Shown here: in pieces, positions 25,345-34,320 of the stretch
Layout of the letters: each line of letters starts with the position of its first letter
Position numbering within the stretch: position 1 is the first letter of the stretch
Origin: VYDC01 sp963667515
GTDB lineage: Bacteria > Chloroflexota > Dehalococcoidia > UBA2979
Direction: 5' to 3'
DNA: 64,000 bases
Assembly (NCBI GenBank): GCA_963667515.2
Contig: CAXXXY010000005.1
Span: 148,014-212,013, forward strand
Made by a program: the position numbers and the translations under genes
Notes under the pieces: model-generated
What the model was told of the DNA's origin: nothing
Databases searched by the model: none
The model's input: the letters and a program-made list of their open reading frames with translations, nothing else

Positions 25345-26814
25345 ATGACGACCGAAGCGAAGCCGCAGAGCCCCGACACCACCGCGTACCAGGGCCCGCT
25401 GACCGGCTACCAGCTGCTGCTGCGGCTGCGGATCGCCAACACGCCGGGGATGCTGGGCCGGGTCACGACGCTGATCGGCGAGCACGGCGCCGACGTCCAC
25501 AACATCGACATCGCCGAGGCGGGGCCGGACCACATCCTGCGCCAGCTCAGCATCTTCTGCCCCGACGAGGGCGCCGCGAACGCCCTCGTCGCCGCTCTGG
25601 CCGCCGTCGACGGGGTCGAGGTGCAGCACGCCTCCGACCTCACCTTCCAGCTCCACCGCCACGGCAAGATCGAGATCCACAACAGGGTCCCGGTGACCAC
25701 GCACCAGGACCTCTCGCACGTCTACACGCCGGGCGTCGGCCGCGTGTGCATGGCGATCCACGACAACCCGGACGCTGTCTGGTCGCTCACCATCAAGCCC
25801 AACACGGTCGCCGTGGTCACCGACGGCACGGCCGTGCTGGGCCTGGGCGACATCGGTCCGGAGGCGGCGATGCCGGTCATGGAGGGCAAGTCGATGCTCT
25901 TCAAGTCCTTCGGCGCGATCGACGCGTGGCCGCTCTGCCTCGATACCAAGGACCCGGACGAGATCGTGAGCATCGTGAAGGCGGTGGCGCCGGGCTTCGG
26001 CGGCATCCTGCTCGAGGACATCTCCGCGCCGCGCTGCTTCGAGATCGAGGAGCGCCTCAAGGCGGAACTCGACATACCGGTCTTCCACGACGACCAGCAC
26101 GGCACCGCGGTGGTGGTGCTGGCCGCCCTGATCAACGCGCTGAAGATCGTGAAGAAGCGCCCCGAGGATCTGAAGATCGTGCTGATCGGCGTCGGCGCCT
26201 CGGGCGTCGCCTGCTCGAAGATCCTGATGAACTTCGGCGTGCACACCATCATCGGCTTCGACCGCACGGGCGCCGTCTACAAGGGCCGCGACAACCTCAA
26301 CGTCGCCAAGGAGTGGTTCGCCGAGCACACCAACCCCGAGGGCTTCCAGGGCTCGATGGGGGACGCGCTGGTCGGCGCCGACATCTTCCTCGGCCTCTCG
26401 GGCCCGGGCACCGTCACCGGCGATCAGCTGGCGGGCATGAACGACGACGCGATCGTCTTCGCGCTCGCCAACCCGGAGCCGGAGATCCGCCCCGAGCTGA
26501 TCCCCGACGACAGCCCGGTGCGCGTGGTCGCCACCGGCCGCTCCGACTACCCAAACCAGGTGAACAACGTGCTCTGCTTCCCCGGCCTCTTCCGCGGGGC
26601 GCTGGACGCCCGCGCGCGCAACATCAGCGAGGAGATGAAGCTGGCCGCGGCGCACGCGATCGCCGGCTCGATCCCCGACGACCAGCTCTCCGAGGACTAC
26701 ATCCTCCCCTCCGTCTTCAACGAAGCGGTGGGCCGCCGCGTCGCCGCGGCCGTCTACGACGAGGCGACCCGCACCGGCGACGCCCGCGAGCGCGGCTCCC
26801 GCATTTTTATCTAG
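25345..26814 (+). CDS. NAD(P)-dependent malic enzyme with N-terminal ACT domain
   Basis: 489 residues. The ACT-like regulatory domain spans about 22-100 (LRIANTPGMLGRVTTLIGE, VHNIDIAEAG). The malic enzyme N-domain starts about 105 (SHVYTPGVGRVCMAI) and contains TDGTAVLGLGDIGPEAAMPV and the metal/substrate block FHDDQHGTAVV. The Rossmann domain has IGVGASGVACSKIL. It oxidatively decarboxylates malate to pyruvate, cytoplasmic. The ACT fusion suggests amino-acid feedback control. GAGGAGA lies about 11 nt before the ATG. It is monocistronic, followed 105 bp later by IS481 copy 2. Confidence 0.95.
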   Translation: MTTEAKPQSPDTTAYQGPLTGYQLLLRLRIANTPGMLGRVTTLIGEHGADVHNIDIAEAGPDHILRQLSIFCPDEGAANALVAALAAVDGVEVQHASDLTFQLHRHGKIEIHNRVPVTTHQDLSHVYTPGVGRVCMAIHDNPDAVWSLTIKPNTVAVVTDGTAVLGLGDIGPEAAMPVMEGKSMLFKSFGAIDAWPLCLDTKDPDEIVSIVKAVAPGFGGILLEDISAPRCFEIEERLKAELDIPVFHDDQHGTAVVVLAALINALKIVKKRPEDLKIVLIGVGASGVACSKILMNFGVHTIIGFDRTGAVYKGRDNLNVAKEWFAEHTNPEGFQGSMGDALVGADIFLGLSGPGTVTGDQLAGMNDDAIVFALANPEPEIRPELIPDDSPVRVVATGRSDYPNQVNNVLCFPGLFRGALDARARNISEEMKLAAAHAIAGSIPDDQLSEDYILPSVFNEAVGRRVAAAVYDEATRTGDARERGSRIFI

Positions 26815-26919
26815 TGCAGAGGGCGGTCTAAGGCACACGGGGAGATCCCGTCGGCCGATCGACGTTGCGCCCGGGCGCGCCGGGCGGGGCGGACCCTCGT
26901 GGGGTGTCGGGCGCCTAGC

Positions 26920-27969
26920 TGTAGTTCCCACGTAGGTTGTTGACAGGATGAGGGGCCTCGCCCGCTGCTGTGTGTGACAGCACGGCAGTAGCGAGGAGAG
27001 GACACCCTCATGGCCCATCGTAACGCGCGGCTGACGCCGCTGACCCGACTCGAGCTCGTGCGGGAAGTGGACGCCGGCTGGCCCCAGGCTGAGGTCGCTC
27101 GCCACTTCCGCGTCTCCCGCCACACCGTTGCCAAGTGGCTGGGGCGCTTCCGGGCGGAGGGAGCGGCAGGGCTCGAGGACCGCAGCTCCGCCCCGCGCGC
27201 GCATCCCCGGCGCACGCCGCCCGAGCTGGAGCGACGCATCTGCGCCGTGCGACGCACGCAGGGATTCGGGCCGCATCGCATCCAGTGGGCGCTCGGGGTC
27301 GCCCGCTCCACGGTCTACGCCGTGCTGCGGCGCCGCGGCCTCAACCGGCTCGACCGCCTGCACCGCGTCACCCGGGAGCCGGTCCGCTACGAGCACGACG
27401 CCCCCGGCGACCTGCTGCATCTCGACGTGAAGAAGCTCGGGCGCGTCCCCGAGGGCGGCGGCAAGCGAATGGCGCCTGGCTTCGCCGAGACGCGCTCCGG
27501 GCCGCATTCGCGGCGTTCGCTGGGGCTGGAGTACCTACACGTCGCCGTCGACGACCACAGCCGTTACGCCTACGTCTCCGTCCTGCCCGACGAGCGTGGC
27601 GCGAGCTGCGCCGCCTTCCTCGAGCAGGCGCTCGCGGCCTTCCGCCGGCGTGGCGTGCGCGTGCGCCGGGTCCTGACCGACAACGCGAAGGCCTACACCG
27701 TCGCCCGCAGCTTCCACGGCGCCGCCGCCGCCGCAGACGTGCGGCTGTCGCACACGCGGCCCTACCGCCCGCAGACGAACGGCAAAGCCGAGCGTTTCAT
27801 CCAGATCCTGCAGAACGAGTGGGCCTACGCCCGCCCCTACCGCTCCAACGCCGAGCGGCTGCGCCAGCTCCCACGCTGGCTCTACCGCTACAATCACCGC
27901 CGACCGCACGGCGGCGTCGGCGTGGCCGTCCCCGCCTCCCGCCTGTGAACAACCTTCCTGGGTAGTACA
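26920..27969 (+). mobile_element. IS481-family insertion sequence, copy 2
   Basis: 1,050 bp with the same terminal inverted repeats as copy 1. The flanking target repeats are CCTAGC (26914-26919) and ACTAGC (27970-27975), differing at the variable N position. The right-hand CTAG contains the TAG stop of the convergent molybdopterin oxidoreductase gene, so the insertion left that gene intact. Confidence 0.95.
27010..27948 (+). CDS. IS481-family transposase (copy 2)
   Basis: 312 residues, near-identical to copy 1, with intact DDE residues. Differs in Val for Gly in the C-terminal VGVAVPAS motif. Near identity of all copies implies recent transposition. Confidence 0.95.
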   Translation: MAHRNARLTPLTRLELVREVDAGWPQAEVARHFRVSRHTVAKWLGRFRAEGAAGLEDRSSAPRAHPRRTPPELERRICAVRRTQGFGPHRIQWALGVARSTVYAVLRRRGLNRLDRLHRVTREPVRYEHDAPGDLLHLDVKKLGRVPEGGGKRMAPGFAETRSGPHSRRSLGLEYLHVAVDDHSRYAYVSVLPDERGASCAAFLEQALAAFRRRGVRVRRVLTDNAKAYTVARSFHGAAAAADVRLSHTRPYRPQTNGKAERFIQILQNEWAYARPYRSNAERLRQLPRWLYRYNHRRPHGGVGVAVPASRL

Positions 27970-27970
27970 A

Positions 27971-28549
27971 CTAGCCGTAGCGCTCCTCGGTCCACGGGTC
28001 GCCGTGCATGTGGTAGCCGTACATCTCCCAGAAGCCCGGCCGGTCGTCGGGGACGAGCTCCACGCCGCGCACCCACTTCGCGCTCTTCCAGAAGTAGAGG
28101 TGCGGGATCACCCCGCGCAGCGGGCCGCCGTGCTCCGCCGGAAGCGGCGCGCCGTCGTGCGAGTGCGCGAAGAGCACGTCGTCGCCGCCCAGCTCGTCCA
28201 GCGGCACGTTCGTCGTGTAGCCGCCGAAGCTGTGGAAGACGGCGTGGCGCGCCTCCGCCTGAGGCCGCGCCAGTGCGAGGATGTCGCGCATGCGCACGCC
28301 CTCCCAGGCGTTGTCGTAGCGGCTCCACGTGGTCACGCAGTGGATGTCCGTGGTCACCCGCGTCTGCGGGAGCGCCTGGAACTGCTCCCAGGACAGCGTC
28401 AGCCCCTCCTCCACGAGGCCGAAGACGCGGAACTCCCAGCTCGCGAGGTCGATGGTGGGGACGCTGCCGTAGTGCAGCACGGGCCAGTTCTCGACCAGCC
28501 GCTGGCCCGGCGGCAGCCGCTGCTCGCGGATCGCACCCTCGTCGCTCAC
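27971..28549 (-). CDS. molybdopterin-dependent oxidoreductase, sulfite-oxidase/YedY fold
   Basis: 192 residues, the compact soluble form of the sulfite oxidase molybdopterin domain. The molybdenum-ligating Cys lies in DIHCVTTWSRYDNAWEG, and the pocket motifs FHSFGGYTTNVPLDEL, GGPLRGVIPHLYFWKSAKWV and the C-terminal GYHMHGDPW are present. No signal peptide, unlike MsrP/YedY, so it is likely cytoplasmic. Electron acceptor and substrate unknown. Its TAG stop lies within the CTAG target of IS481 copy 2. It is divergent from lspA. Confidence 0.92.
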   Translation of the reverse strand: MSDEGAIREQRLPPGQRLVENWPVLHYGSVPTIDLASWEFRVFGLVEEGLTLSWEQFQALPQTRVTTDIHCVTTWSRYDNAWEGVRMRDILALARPQAEARHAVFHSFGGYTTNVPLDELGGDDVLFAHSHDGAPLPAEHGGPLRGVIPHLYFWKSAKWVRGVELVPDDRPGFWEMYGYHMHGDPWTEERYG

Positions 28550-28663
28550 GTCGCCCCCTCCCCCGCGCTAGAGGCGCGATGGTACGGGCGCGCTCGGCCG
28601 GCGCTCAACTGCACGTGCGGGCGGGGCGGCGCGGCGGCCGCTGCCCTCGGCCCGGCCGTCCCG

Positions 28664-28669
28664 TACGAT
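28664..28669 (+). promoter_or_regulatory. TACGAT -10 element of lspA (leaderless)
   Basis: TACGAT ends 6 bases before the lspA GTG, so the transcript would begin at or next to the start codon, and no Shine-Dalgarno sequence is present. The same hexamer precedes the gene at 6413. Confidence 0.5.
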
Positions 28670-28675
28670 AGGCGC

Positions 28676-29233
28676 GTGAGCCTCCCCCCCTCCCTCGCTC
28701 CCGCGGACACCGACGGCGTGCCGACGGCCGCTCCGGCCGCTCCGCGCGCGAGCCGTCGGCTGCTGGCGCTCGGAGCGATCGCGGGCGCCGTCGTCGCGCT
28801 CGACCAGGCGACGAAGATCACCGTGCGCGCCTGGCTGGACATGGGGGAGCGCTGGCCCGACGGCGCCGAGCTGCTGCGCATCACCCACGTGGAGAACTCG
28901 GGCGCCGCCTTCGGCATCCTCGAGGGGGCGGGCGGCTTCCTGCTGCTCTCCTCGGTGGTCGCGGTCGTGCTGGTCGTCGCCTACCTGTGGCTGACCCCGC
29001 CCGACGACCCGCTCTACGGCGCCGCGCTGGCACTGGTGCTGGGCGGAGCGGCCGGCAACCTCATCGACCGCGCGATCCGCGGCACGGTCACCGACTTCAT
29101 CGACCCGGCGCACTACCCCGCGTTCAACCTCGCCGACTCGGCGATCGTCGTCGGCGTGGGCGCGCTCGTCGTGCTCAGCGTGATCGGCGAGCGACGCGCG
29201 GGCGCCGAGGCGCCGTCCGAGGACGGCTCGTGA
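28676..29233 (+). CDS. lspA: lipoprotein signal peptidase (signal peptidase II)
   Basis: 185 residues with four membrane helices. Motifs: DQATKITVRAWL, VENSGAAFGIL, GGAAGNLIDR (first catalytic Asp) and FNLADSAI (second catalytic Asp). It cleaves prolipoproteins before the lipidated Cys, so it would process the lipobox proteins seen in this window. A 35-residue Pro/Ala-rich cytoplasmic extension precedes helix 1. GTG start. The stop overlaps the rluD start (GTGA, 29230-29233), the common lspA-rluD arrangement. Confidence 0.96.
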   Translation: MSLPPSLAPADTDGVPTAAPAAPRASRRLLALGAIAGAVVALDQATKITVRAWLDMGERWPDGAELLRITHVENSGAAFGILEGAGGFLLLSSVVAVVLVVAYLWLTPPDDPLYGAALALVLGGAAGNLIDRAIRGTVTDFIDPAHYPAFNLADSAIVVGVGALVVLSVIGERRAGAEAPSEDGS

Positions 29234-30267
29234 GCGAGCAGGCGCGCCCCGACGCTCGGAGCGAGGTCCCGGGCGAGACGCCGCGCGCGGCGCCGGCCGG
29301 CGAGGACGGCGCGGCCGAGGGCGTGAGCCGCTTCCTCGCGCCGCGAGCCGACCGGCTCGACCGCCTCGTCGCCACCGAGGTGCGGGAGCTCTCGCGCGCG
29401 CAGGCCCGGCGGCTCGTGGAGGAGGGCGCGGTCACCGTCGGGGGCGAGGCGGAGCGCCGCCCGTCGCACCACGCGCCACCGGGCGCGGCCATCGCGGTCG
29501 CGCTCCCCGTGCTGCACGACCCGCTCGAGCGCGAGGCCGACCGGCTCGCCGCCGAGGTCCCGCTCCCGCTGCTCTACGAGGACGAGGAGACGCTCGTCAT
29601 CGACAAGCCCGCGGGCCTCGTCGTCCACCCGCGCGACGGGGTGATGGGGGTGACGCTGGTCAACGTCGTGCGCGCGCGCTACCCGGAGGTGCGCCGCATC
29701 GGCGACGGCAACCGCCCCGGCGTGGTGCACCGGCTGGACCGCGACACCTCGGGCGCGATGGCGTACGCGAAGTCGCTGGCCGCGCAGGAGGCGCTGAAGG
29801 CGCAGTGGAAGGCCCGCGAGACGCTGAAGCTCTACCTCGCACTCGTGGAGGGCGAGGTAGAGCCGCGGGCCGGCATCATCGACGCGCCGCTGGGCCCCGA
29901 CCCCACCGACCCATCGCGCCAGGCCGTCGTCGAGCGCGGCTCCTCGGCGCTCTCGGAGTACCGCGTGCTGGAGCAGTACGGCACGGAGGCTGCGCTGCTC
30001 TCCGTGCGCATCCAGACGGGGCGCACGCACCAGATCCGCGTGCACCTCGCCGCGGTCGGCTACCCGGTGGTGGGCGACCGGCTCTACGGCAGCCCCTCGA
30101 CGTTGATCGAGCGGCAGGCGCTGCACGCGGCGCGGCTCGGCTTCGTCCTGCCTTCGCGGGGCCAGTGGCGCGAGTTCGAGGCGCCGCTGCCCGCCGACAT
30201 GGAGCGCGCGCTCGCCGAGCTGCGGCTCCGCCACGGTGTCGCCGCCGCCGCGGTGCCCACCCGGTGA
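29230..30267 (+). CDS. rluD: 23S rRNA pseudouridine synthase RluD
   Basis: 345 residues. The N-terminal 40 residues are disordered, followed by an S4-like domain (LDRLVATEVRELSRAQARRLVEEGAV) and the RluA-family catalytic domain from about 120. The catalytic Asp is in HRLDRDTSG, with IDKPAGLVVHP before it and TGRTHQIRVHL after. It converts uridines in helix 69 of 23S rRNA to pseudouridine. It is translationally coupled to lspA by a 4-bp overlap and is followed by gltX 49 bp later. Confidence 0.95.
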   Translation: MSEQARPDARSEVPGETPRAAPAGEDGAAEGVSRFLAPRADRLDRLVATEVRELSRAQARRLVEEGAVTVGGEAERRPSHHAPPGAAIAVALPVLHDPLEREADRLAAEVPLPLLYEDEETLVIDKPAGLVVHPRDGVMGVTLVNVVRARYPEVRRIGDGNRPGVVHRLDRDTSGAMAYAKSLAAQEALKAQWKARETLKLYLALVEGEVEPRAGIIDAPLGPDPTDPSRQAVVERGSSALSEYRVLEQYGTEAALLSVRIQTGRTHQIRVHLAAVGYPVVGDRLYGSPSTLIERQALHAARLGFVLPSRGQWREFEAPLPADMERALAELRLRHGVAAAAVPTR

Positions 30268-30316
30268 GCGCGCCCGGCCGCGCGCGCGGAGCGCACCCCA
30301 CCGAGGCGGCCGCGCG

Positions 30317-31813
30317 ATGAGCGGAGACGCCGGAGCCGCTGCAGCCGATCGCCCGCGGCTGCGCTACGCGCCCAGCCCCACGGGCGACCCGCACGTCGGG
30401 AACATCCGCACGGCGCTGTGGAGCTGGCTGCACGCGCGGCGCCACGGCGGCGCCTTCATCGTGCGCATCGAGGACACGGACCAGGCGCGCGCCGTCCCCG
30501 GCGCCGAGGAGCGCATCCTGGAGTCGCTGCGCTGGCTGGGCATCGACTGGGACGAGGGGCCGGGCATCGAGGGTCCGCACGCCCCCTACGTCCAGTCGCA
30601 GCGCCTCCCGCTCTACGGCGAGGCGGTCGATCGGCTGCTCGCCGCCGGCAGCGCCTACCGCTGCTTCGACACGCCCGAGCAGCTCGCCGCCATACGCGAG
30701 GAGCGGCGCGCGCGCGGCGCCTTCGGCTACGACGGCCGCTGCCGCGCCATCGCGCCCGCCGAGGCCGAGGCGCGCGCCGCCGCCGGCGAGCCCTTCGTCG
30801 TGCGCCTGCGCATGCCCGACGACGGCAGCACCGCCTTCCACGACGCGATCCGCGGCGAGATCCGCGTGGAGAACGCCACGCTCGACGACTTCGTGATCCT
30901 GAAGTCGGACGGCTTCCCCACCTACCACCTTGCGCACGTGGTGGACGACCACGCGATGCGGATCACGCACGTCACCCGCGGCGACGAGTGGATCCCCTCG
31001 ACGCCGCGCCACGTGCGGCTGATCGAGGCGCTGGGCTGGGAGCCGCCGACGTACGTGCACACGCCGGTCATCCTCGGGCCGGACGGCGGCAAGCTCTCCA
31101 AGCGCCACGGCGCGCGCTCCGTGCTGGAGTACGCGGACGAGGGCTACCTGCCCGAGGCGCTGCTCAACTTCCTCGCGATCACCGGCTGGGCGCTCGACGA
31201 CCACACGGAGATCCTGTCGCGGGAGGAGCTCGCGCGGCACTTCGACATCGGCGAGCTGGTGCCGAACCCCGCCGTCTTCGACACCCAGAAGCTCGAGTGG
31301 ATGAACGGCGTCTACCTGCGCCAGCTCGACGCCTCGCGGCTCGCCGACCTCTTCGAGGCGCGGCTGGCGCGCGACCTCCTGCGCGAGGCGCAGCGTCCGC
31401 TCGACCGCGCGCTCGTGGAGGCCATCGTGCCGCTGGTGCGGGAGCGGGTGAAGCTGCTCGCCGAGCTGGCGCCGATGGTGGACTTCCTCTTCACCGGCGA
31501 CATCGCGCCGCCCGAGCAGGAGGCGCTGCTGGGCAAGCCGTACCGCGGCCGCGCGGCGGAGGCGCAGCATGCGCTGAACGCCTGCTACGCCGCGCTCGAC
31601 CCGATCGAGCGCTGGACCGCCGAGCCGATCGAGGTGGCGCTGCGCGCCACCGCGGAGGAGCTGGGCGAGCGCGCGGGCTCGCTGTTCATGCTCTGCCGCG
31701 TCGCCGTCACCGGCCGCGCCGTCACGCCGCCCCTCTTCGAGACGATGGAGCTCGTCGGCCGCGAGCGCACGCTGGCGCGGCTGCGCTCCGCCGAGCAGAC
31801 GCTCCGCTACTAG
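30317..31813 (+). CDS. gltX: glutamyl-tRNA synthetase
   Basis: 498 residues, class I synthetase. The HIGH-type motif is in YAPSPTGDPHVGN and the KMSKS-type motif is KLSKRHG. The tRNA acceptor-binding block (VDDHAMRITHVTRGDEWIPS) and the C-terminal anticodon-binding helices are complete. It charges tRNA-Glu, whose two genes are at 21.0-21.3 kb, and possibly tRNA-Gln if the organism uses the transamidation route. ATG at 30317 gives the expected start. Same strand as lspA-rluD. Confidence 0.97.
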   Translation: MSGDAGAAAADRPRLRYAPSPTGDPHVGNIRTALWSWLHARRHGGAFIVRIEDTDQARAVPGAEERILESLRWLGIDWDEGPGIEGPHAPYVQSQRLPLYGEAVDRLLAAGSAYRCFDTPEQLAAIREERRARGAFGYDGRCRAIAPAEAEARAAAGEPFVVRLRMPDDGSTAFHDAIRGEIRVENATLDDFVILKSDGFPTYHLAHVVDDHAMRITHVTRGDEWIPSTPRHVRLIEALGWEPPTYVHTPVILGPDGGKLSKRHGARSVLEYADEGYLPEALLNFLAITGWALDDHTEILSREELARHFDIGELVPNPAVFDTQKLEWMNGVYLRQLDASRLADLFEARLARDLLREAQRPLDRALVEAIVPLVRERVKLLAELAPMVDFLFTGDIAPPEQEALLGKPYRGRAAEAQHALNACYAALDPIERWTAEPIEVALRATAEELGERAGSLFMLCRVAVTGRAVTPPLFETMELVGRERTLARLRSAEQTLRY

Positions 31814-31843
31814 CGCGCCGCCCCCTCGGGGTCGGGGCACCCG

Positions 31844-33181
31844 CTAGCGCAGGCGCAGCTCCGTGCCGTCGCGGATGTGCGAGGGGTCGGCGATGCCGTT
31901 GAGGCGCTGCAGCGCCTCGACGGTGGTGTCGAACTCCTCGGCGATCTCGGAGAGCGTGTCGCCGGGCTGCACGACGTAGCTCGCCGGAGCGCTCGTGGGC
32001 GCCCCCGCGAACGCCTCGGCAGCGGTCCCGCGCGGCACGACGATGCGCTGGCCGACCCGCAGCAGGTTCGGGTCGCCGATGCCGTTGAGCTGCGCGATCA
32101 CCGATACCTCGCTGTCCCAGCGGGCCGCGAGGCCGGAGAGCGTGTCGCCGGGCTGCACGACGTAGCTGCGCGGCCGCGGCGGGGTGTCGCGCAGCAGCTC
32201 CCAGACGGAGGGCACCGTGGTGCCGAAACGCCATACCGAGAGCGTCTCGGCGCCGTGCTGAAACGAGCCCTCGATGAAGGCGGCCCACGTCTCGGGATCG
32301 TCGACGAGGCCGGGGCCGATCGGGTGCAGCGGCCGCCCCAGGGGAGCCAGCCGCCGCGCCGCCACGTCGAGCGCGAAGAGCGCCGTCATGCCCTCGGGGC
32401 CCGGCTCCTCGCCGAGGCGGCGGTAGCGCGCGAGGTTGCCCGCGGTGCCGAAGTCGCTCCAGTAGACCTGCGGCGCGATCGAGTCGGCGATGCGGGCGAA
32501 CGGCTCGATGGGAATGCGCTCCAGCTCCCACGGCCGCGCGTCGAGCGAGGTCTGGATCCAGGCGTCGGGCTGGCGCGCGCGCAGCTCGGCGGCGTAGCGC
32601 TCGGCGCCTGCGTCGCTGCCGCGCCAGAAGCCGGGGTAGGACTCGAGGTCGAGCGAGATCGAGCGCGCGCCCGCCTCCAGCACGGCGGCGGCCATCTCCG
32701 CCTCGCGCTCGGGCTCGGCGCCGTGCAGCACGGCCCACGCGTGGAACGGCACGCCCCCCTCCTCGAAGAAGGCGGCCAGCGCGGCGATCTGCTCGGGCCC
32801 GGAGACGGCGTCGGGGCTGGTGTCGTAGCGCGACATCCAGCTGCGGCCGTCGTGCGTCTTGAGCGCGATGCCGAGGCCGTGCGCGGCGAGGTGGCTGCGG
32901 ATCGCGTGGCGATCGCCGTCGCGGCGGAACTGCCACACCCAGCCGAGGTGCGCCAGCCCCGGCTCCGTGCGCGCGGTGGCCGGGGAGCGACGCCCGCCCG
33001 CAGGCGGCGCCGTGCGCGCGCCGCTCGGCGCCCCGCCCAGCCCGAAGGCGAGCGCCAGCGGCAGGCCGGCGACGGCGCGCAGCACGCCCCGGCGATCGCG
33101 CGGCCGGCCGGCGGCGCGCCGATAGGCGGGCGGCGCCCCGGCGGCGATCGGGCCGGCCTTCGGAGCTTCGCGCGTGGTCAT
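31844..33181 (-). CDS. exported TIM-barrel protein with two C-terminal LysM domains
   Basis: 445 residues. The N-terminus has an Arg-rich region and a hydrophobic stretch (RDRRGVLRAVAGLPLALAFG, about 28-47) resembling a Tat or Sec signal. Residues 75-330 look like a glycoside-hydrolase-type (beta/alpha)8 barrel, with the acidic strand-4 motif ISLDLESYPGFW and a final SVWRFGT strand. Two LysM repeats follow (SYVVQPGDTLSGLA at about 345; SYVVQPGDTLSEIA at about 400), which bind peptidoglycan. Likely a cell-wall hydrolase; the barrel family is uncertain. Confidence 0.82.
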   Translation of the reverse strand: MTTREAPKAGPIAAGAPPAYRRAAGRPRDRRGVLRAVAGLPLALAFGLGGAPSGARTAPPAGGRRSPATARTEPGLAHLGWVWQFRRDGDRHAIRSHLAAHGLGIALKTHDGRSWMSRYDTSPDAVSGPEQIAALAAFFEEGGVPFHAWAVLHGAEPEREAEMAAAVLEAGARSISLDLESYPGFWRGSDAGAERYAAELRARQPDAWIQTSLDARPWELERIPIEPFARIADSIAPQVYWSDFGTAGNLARYRRLGEEPGPEGMTALFALDVAARRLAPLGRPLHPIGPGLVDDPETWAAFIEGSFQHGAETLSVWRFGTTVPSVWELLRDTPPRPRSYVVQPGDTLSGLAARWDSEVSVIAQLNGIGDPNLLRVGQRIVVPRGTAAEAFAGAPTSAPASYVVQPGDTLSEIAEEFDTTVEALQRLNGIADPSHIRDGTELRLR

Positions 33182-33365
33182 ATCGGCGTGCGACCTCGCC
33201 CGGGGGGAGCGCGGACATCGTACCCCAGATGCTCACCCGCGTATCGCGGTGATCCGATCGTCGCGACGACGAGCCGACCACCGGCGCTCCATCGCCGCTC
33301 GACGCCCGCGGCGGAGGCTACGGACGCAGCCGCCACCGCCGCGGGCCGGGCCGGGTGAGAGAGCG

Positions 33366-34319
33366 ATGAGCGACGCGCCGTCCGTCAGCATCGGCATCCC
33401 CGTGCACAACGGGAGCCGCTTCCTCGCCGACGCCATCGAGGCGGCGCTGGCGCAGAGCGTCACCGACCTCGAGGTGGTGATCAGCGACAACGGCTCCACC
33501 GACGACACGGAGCGCATCGGCCGCGCCTTCGCCGCCCGCGACGCGCGCGTGCGCTACCACCGCAGCGAGAGCAACGCGGGCGCCGCGCGCAACTTCGAGC
33601 GCGTGCTGCAGCTCGCGCGCGGCGAGCACTTCGCGTGGCTCCCCGCCGACGACCTGATGGCGCCGGCGTTCGTGGAGCGGACGCGCGGGGTGCTGGAGCG
33701 CACGCCGGGCGCCGTCGGCGCCTGCACGCTCGGCAGCTTCGTCGACGAGGACGGTCGGCACTTGCACCACTCCGCCGAGTTCGTGCCCGCGGCCGGCTGG
33801 CCGGCCGACCCTCGAGCGCGGGTCGCCACCTTCCTGGACTGGACGTACCGCGACGGGCGCGCCGCGATGGTGACGCTGCTCGGGCTGTGGCGGACGGAGG
33901 CCCTGCGCGCGGTGCGACCGCTGGGCAGCTACTACGGCTCCGACTGGGTGCTGTGCGCCGAGCTGGCCGCGCGCGGATCGATCGAGCTGGTGGCTGAGCC
34001 GCTCGCGACGTACCGCCGCCACGAGGGCTCCGCCTCCTCCAGCGCCGGCGCGCTCGCGGCCGCGCTGCAGCAGCGCCACTTCAACCCGCAGTCGCCACGC
34101 GCGCTCGCCACGTGGTGGAACCGCCGCCAGCGGCACGCGCAGCTCGCGGTCGCGATCGCGCGCTCGCCGCTGCCGGCGCCGACGCGAGCGCACATCGTCG
34201 CGGGGCTCGCACGCCACCAGCTCGGGCTCGCCGCGTGTCGCGCCCGCCGCACGGCGGCGCTGCTGGTCCCGCGACGCCACACTCGGCCCGCCGTCGAGGA
34301 GGCGCGCGAGCTGCGCTAG
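33366..34319 (+). CDS. family 2 glycosyltransferase
   Basis: 317 residues, GT-A fold. The N-terminal nucleotide-sugar site is VSIGIPVHNGSRFLADAIEA and VISDNGSTDDT, and the metal-binding DxD-like motif is AWLPADDLM near residue 97. The acceptor part is less conserved (YGSDWVLCAELAARG is probably the ED/QxxRW equivalent). No membrane segment. Likely builds a cell-surface glycan; donor and acceptor unknown. The TAG stop forms part of the CTAG target of IS481 copy 3, so the coding sequence is exactly preserved. Confidence 0.9.
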   Translation: MSDAPSVSIGIPVHNGSRFLADAIEAALAQSVTDLEVVISDNGSTDDTERIGRAFAARDARVRYHRSESNAGAARNFERVLQLARGEHFAWLPADDLMAPAFVERTRGVLERTPGAVGACTLGSFVDEDGRHLHHSAEFVPAAGWPADPRARVATFLDWTYRDGRAAMVTLLGLWRTEALRAVRPLGSYYGSDWVLCAELAARGSIELVAEPLATYRRHEGSASSSAGALAAALQQRHFNPQSPRALATWWNRRQRHAQLAVAIARSPLPAPTRAHIVAGLARHQLGLAACRARRTAALLVPRRHTRPAVEEARELR

Positions 34320-34320
34320 C

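Noticed and set aside
25237..26810. Long minus-strand open frame opposite the malic enzyme
   Set aside because: Codon-position shadow in GC-rich DNA; no recognisable protein features.
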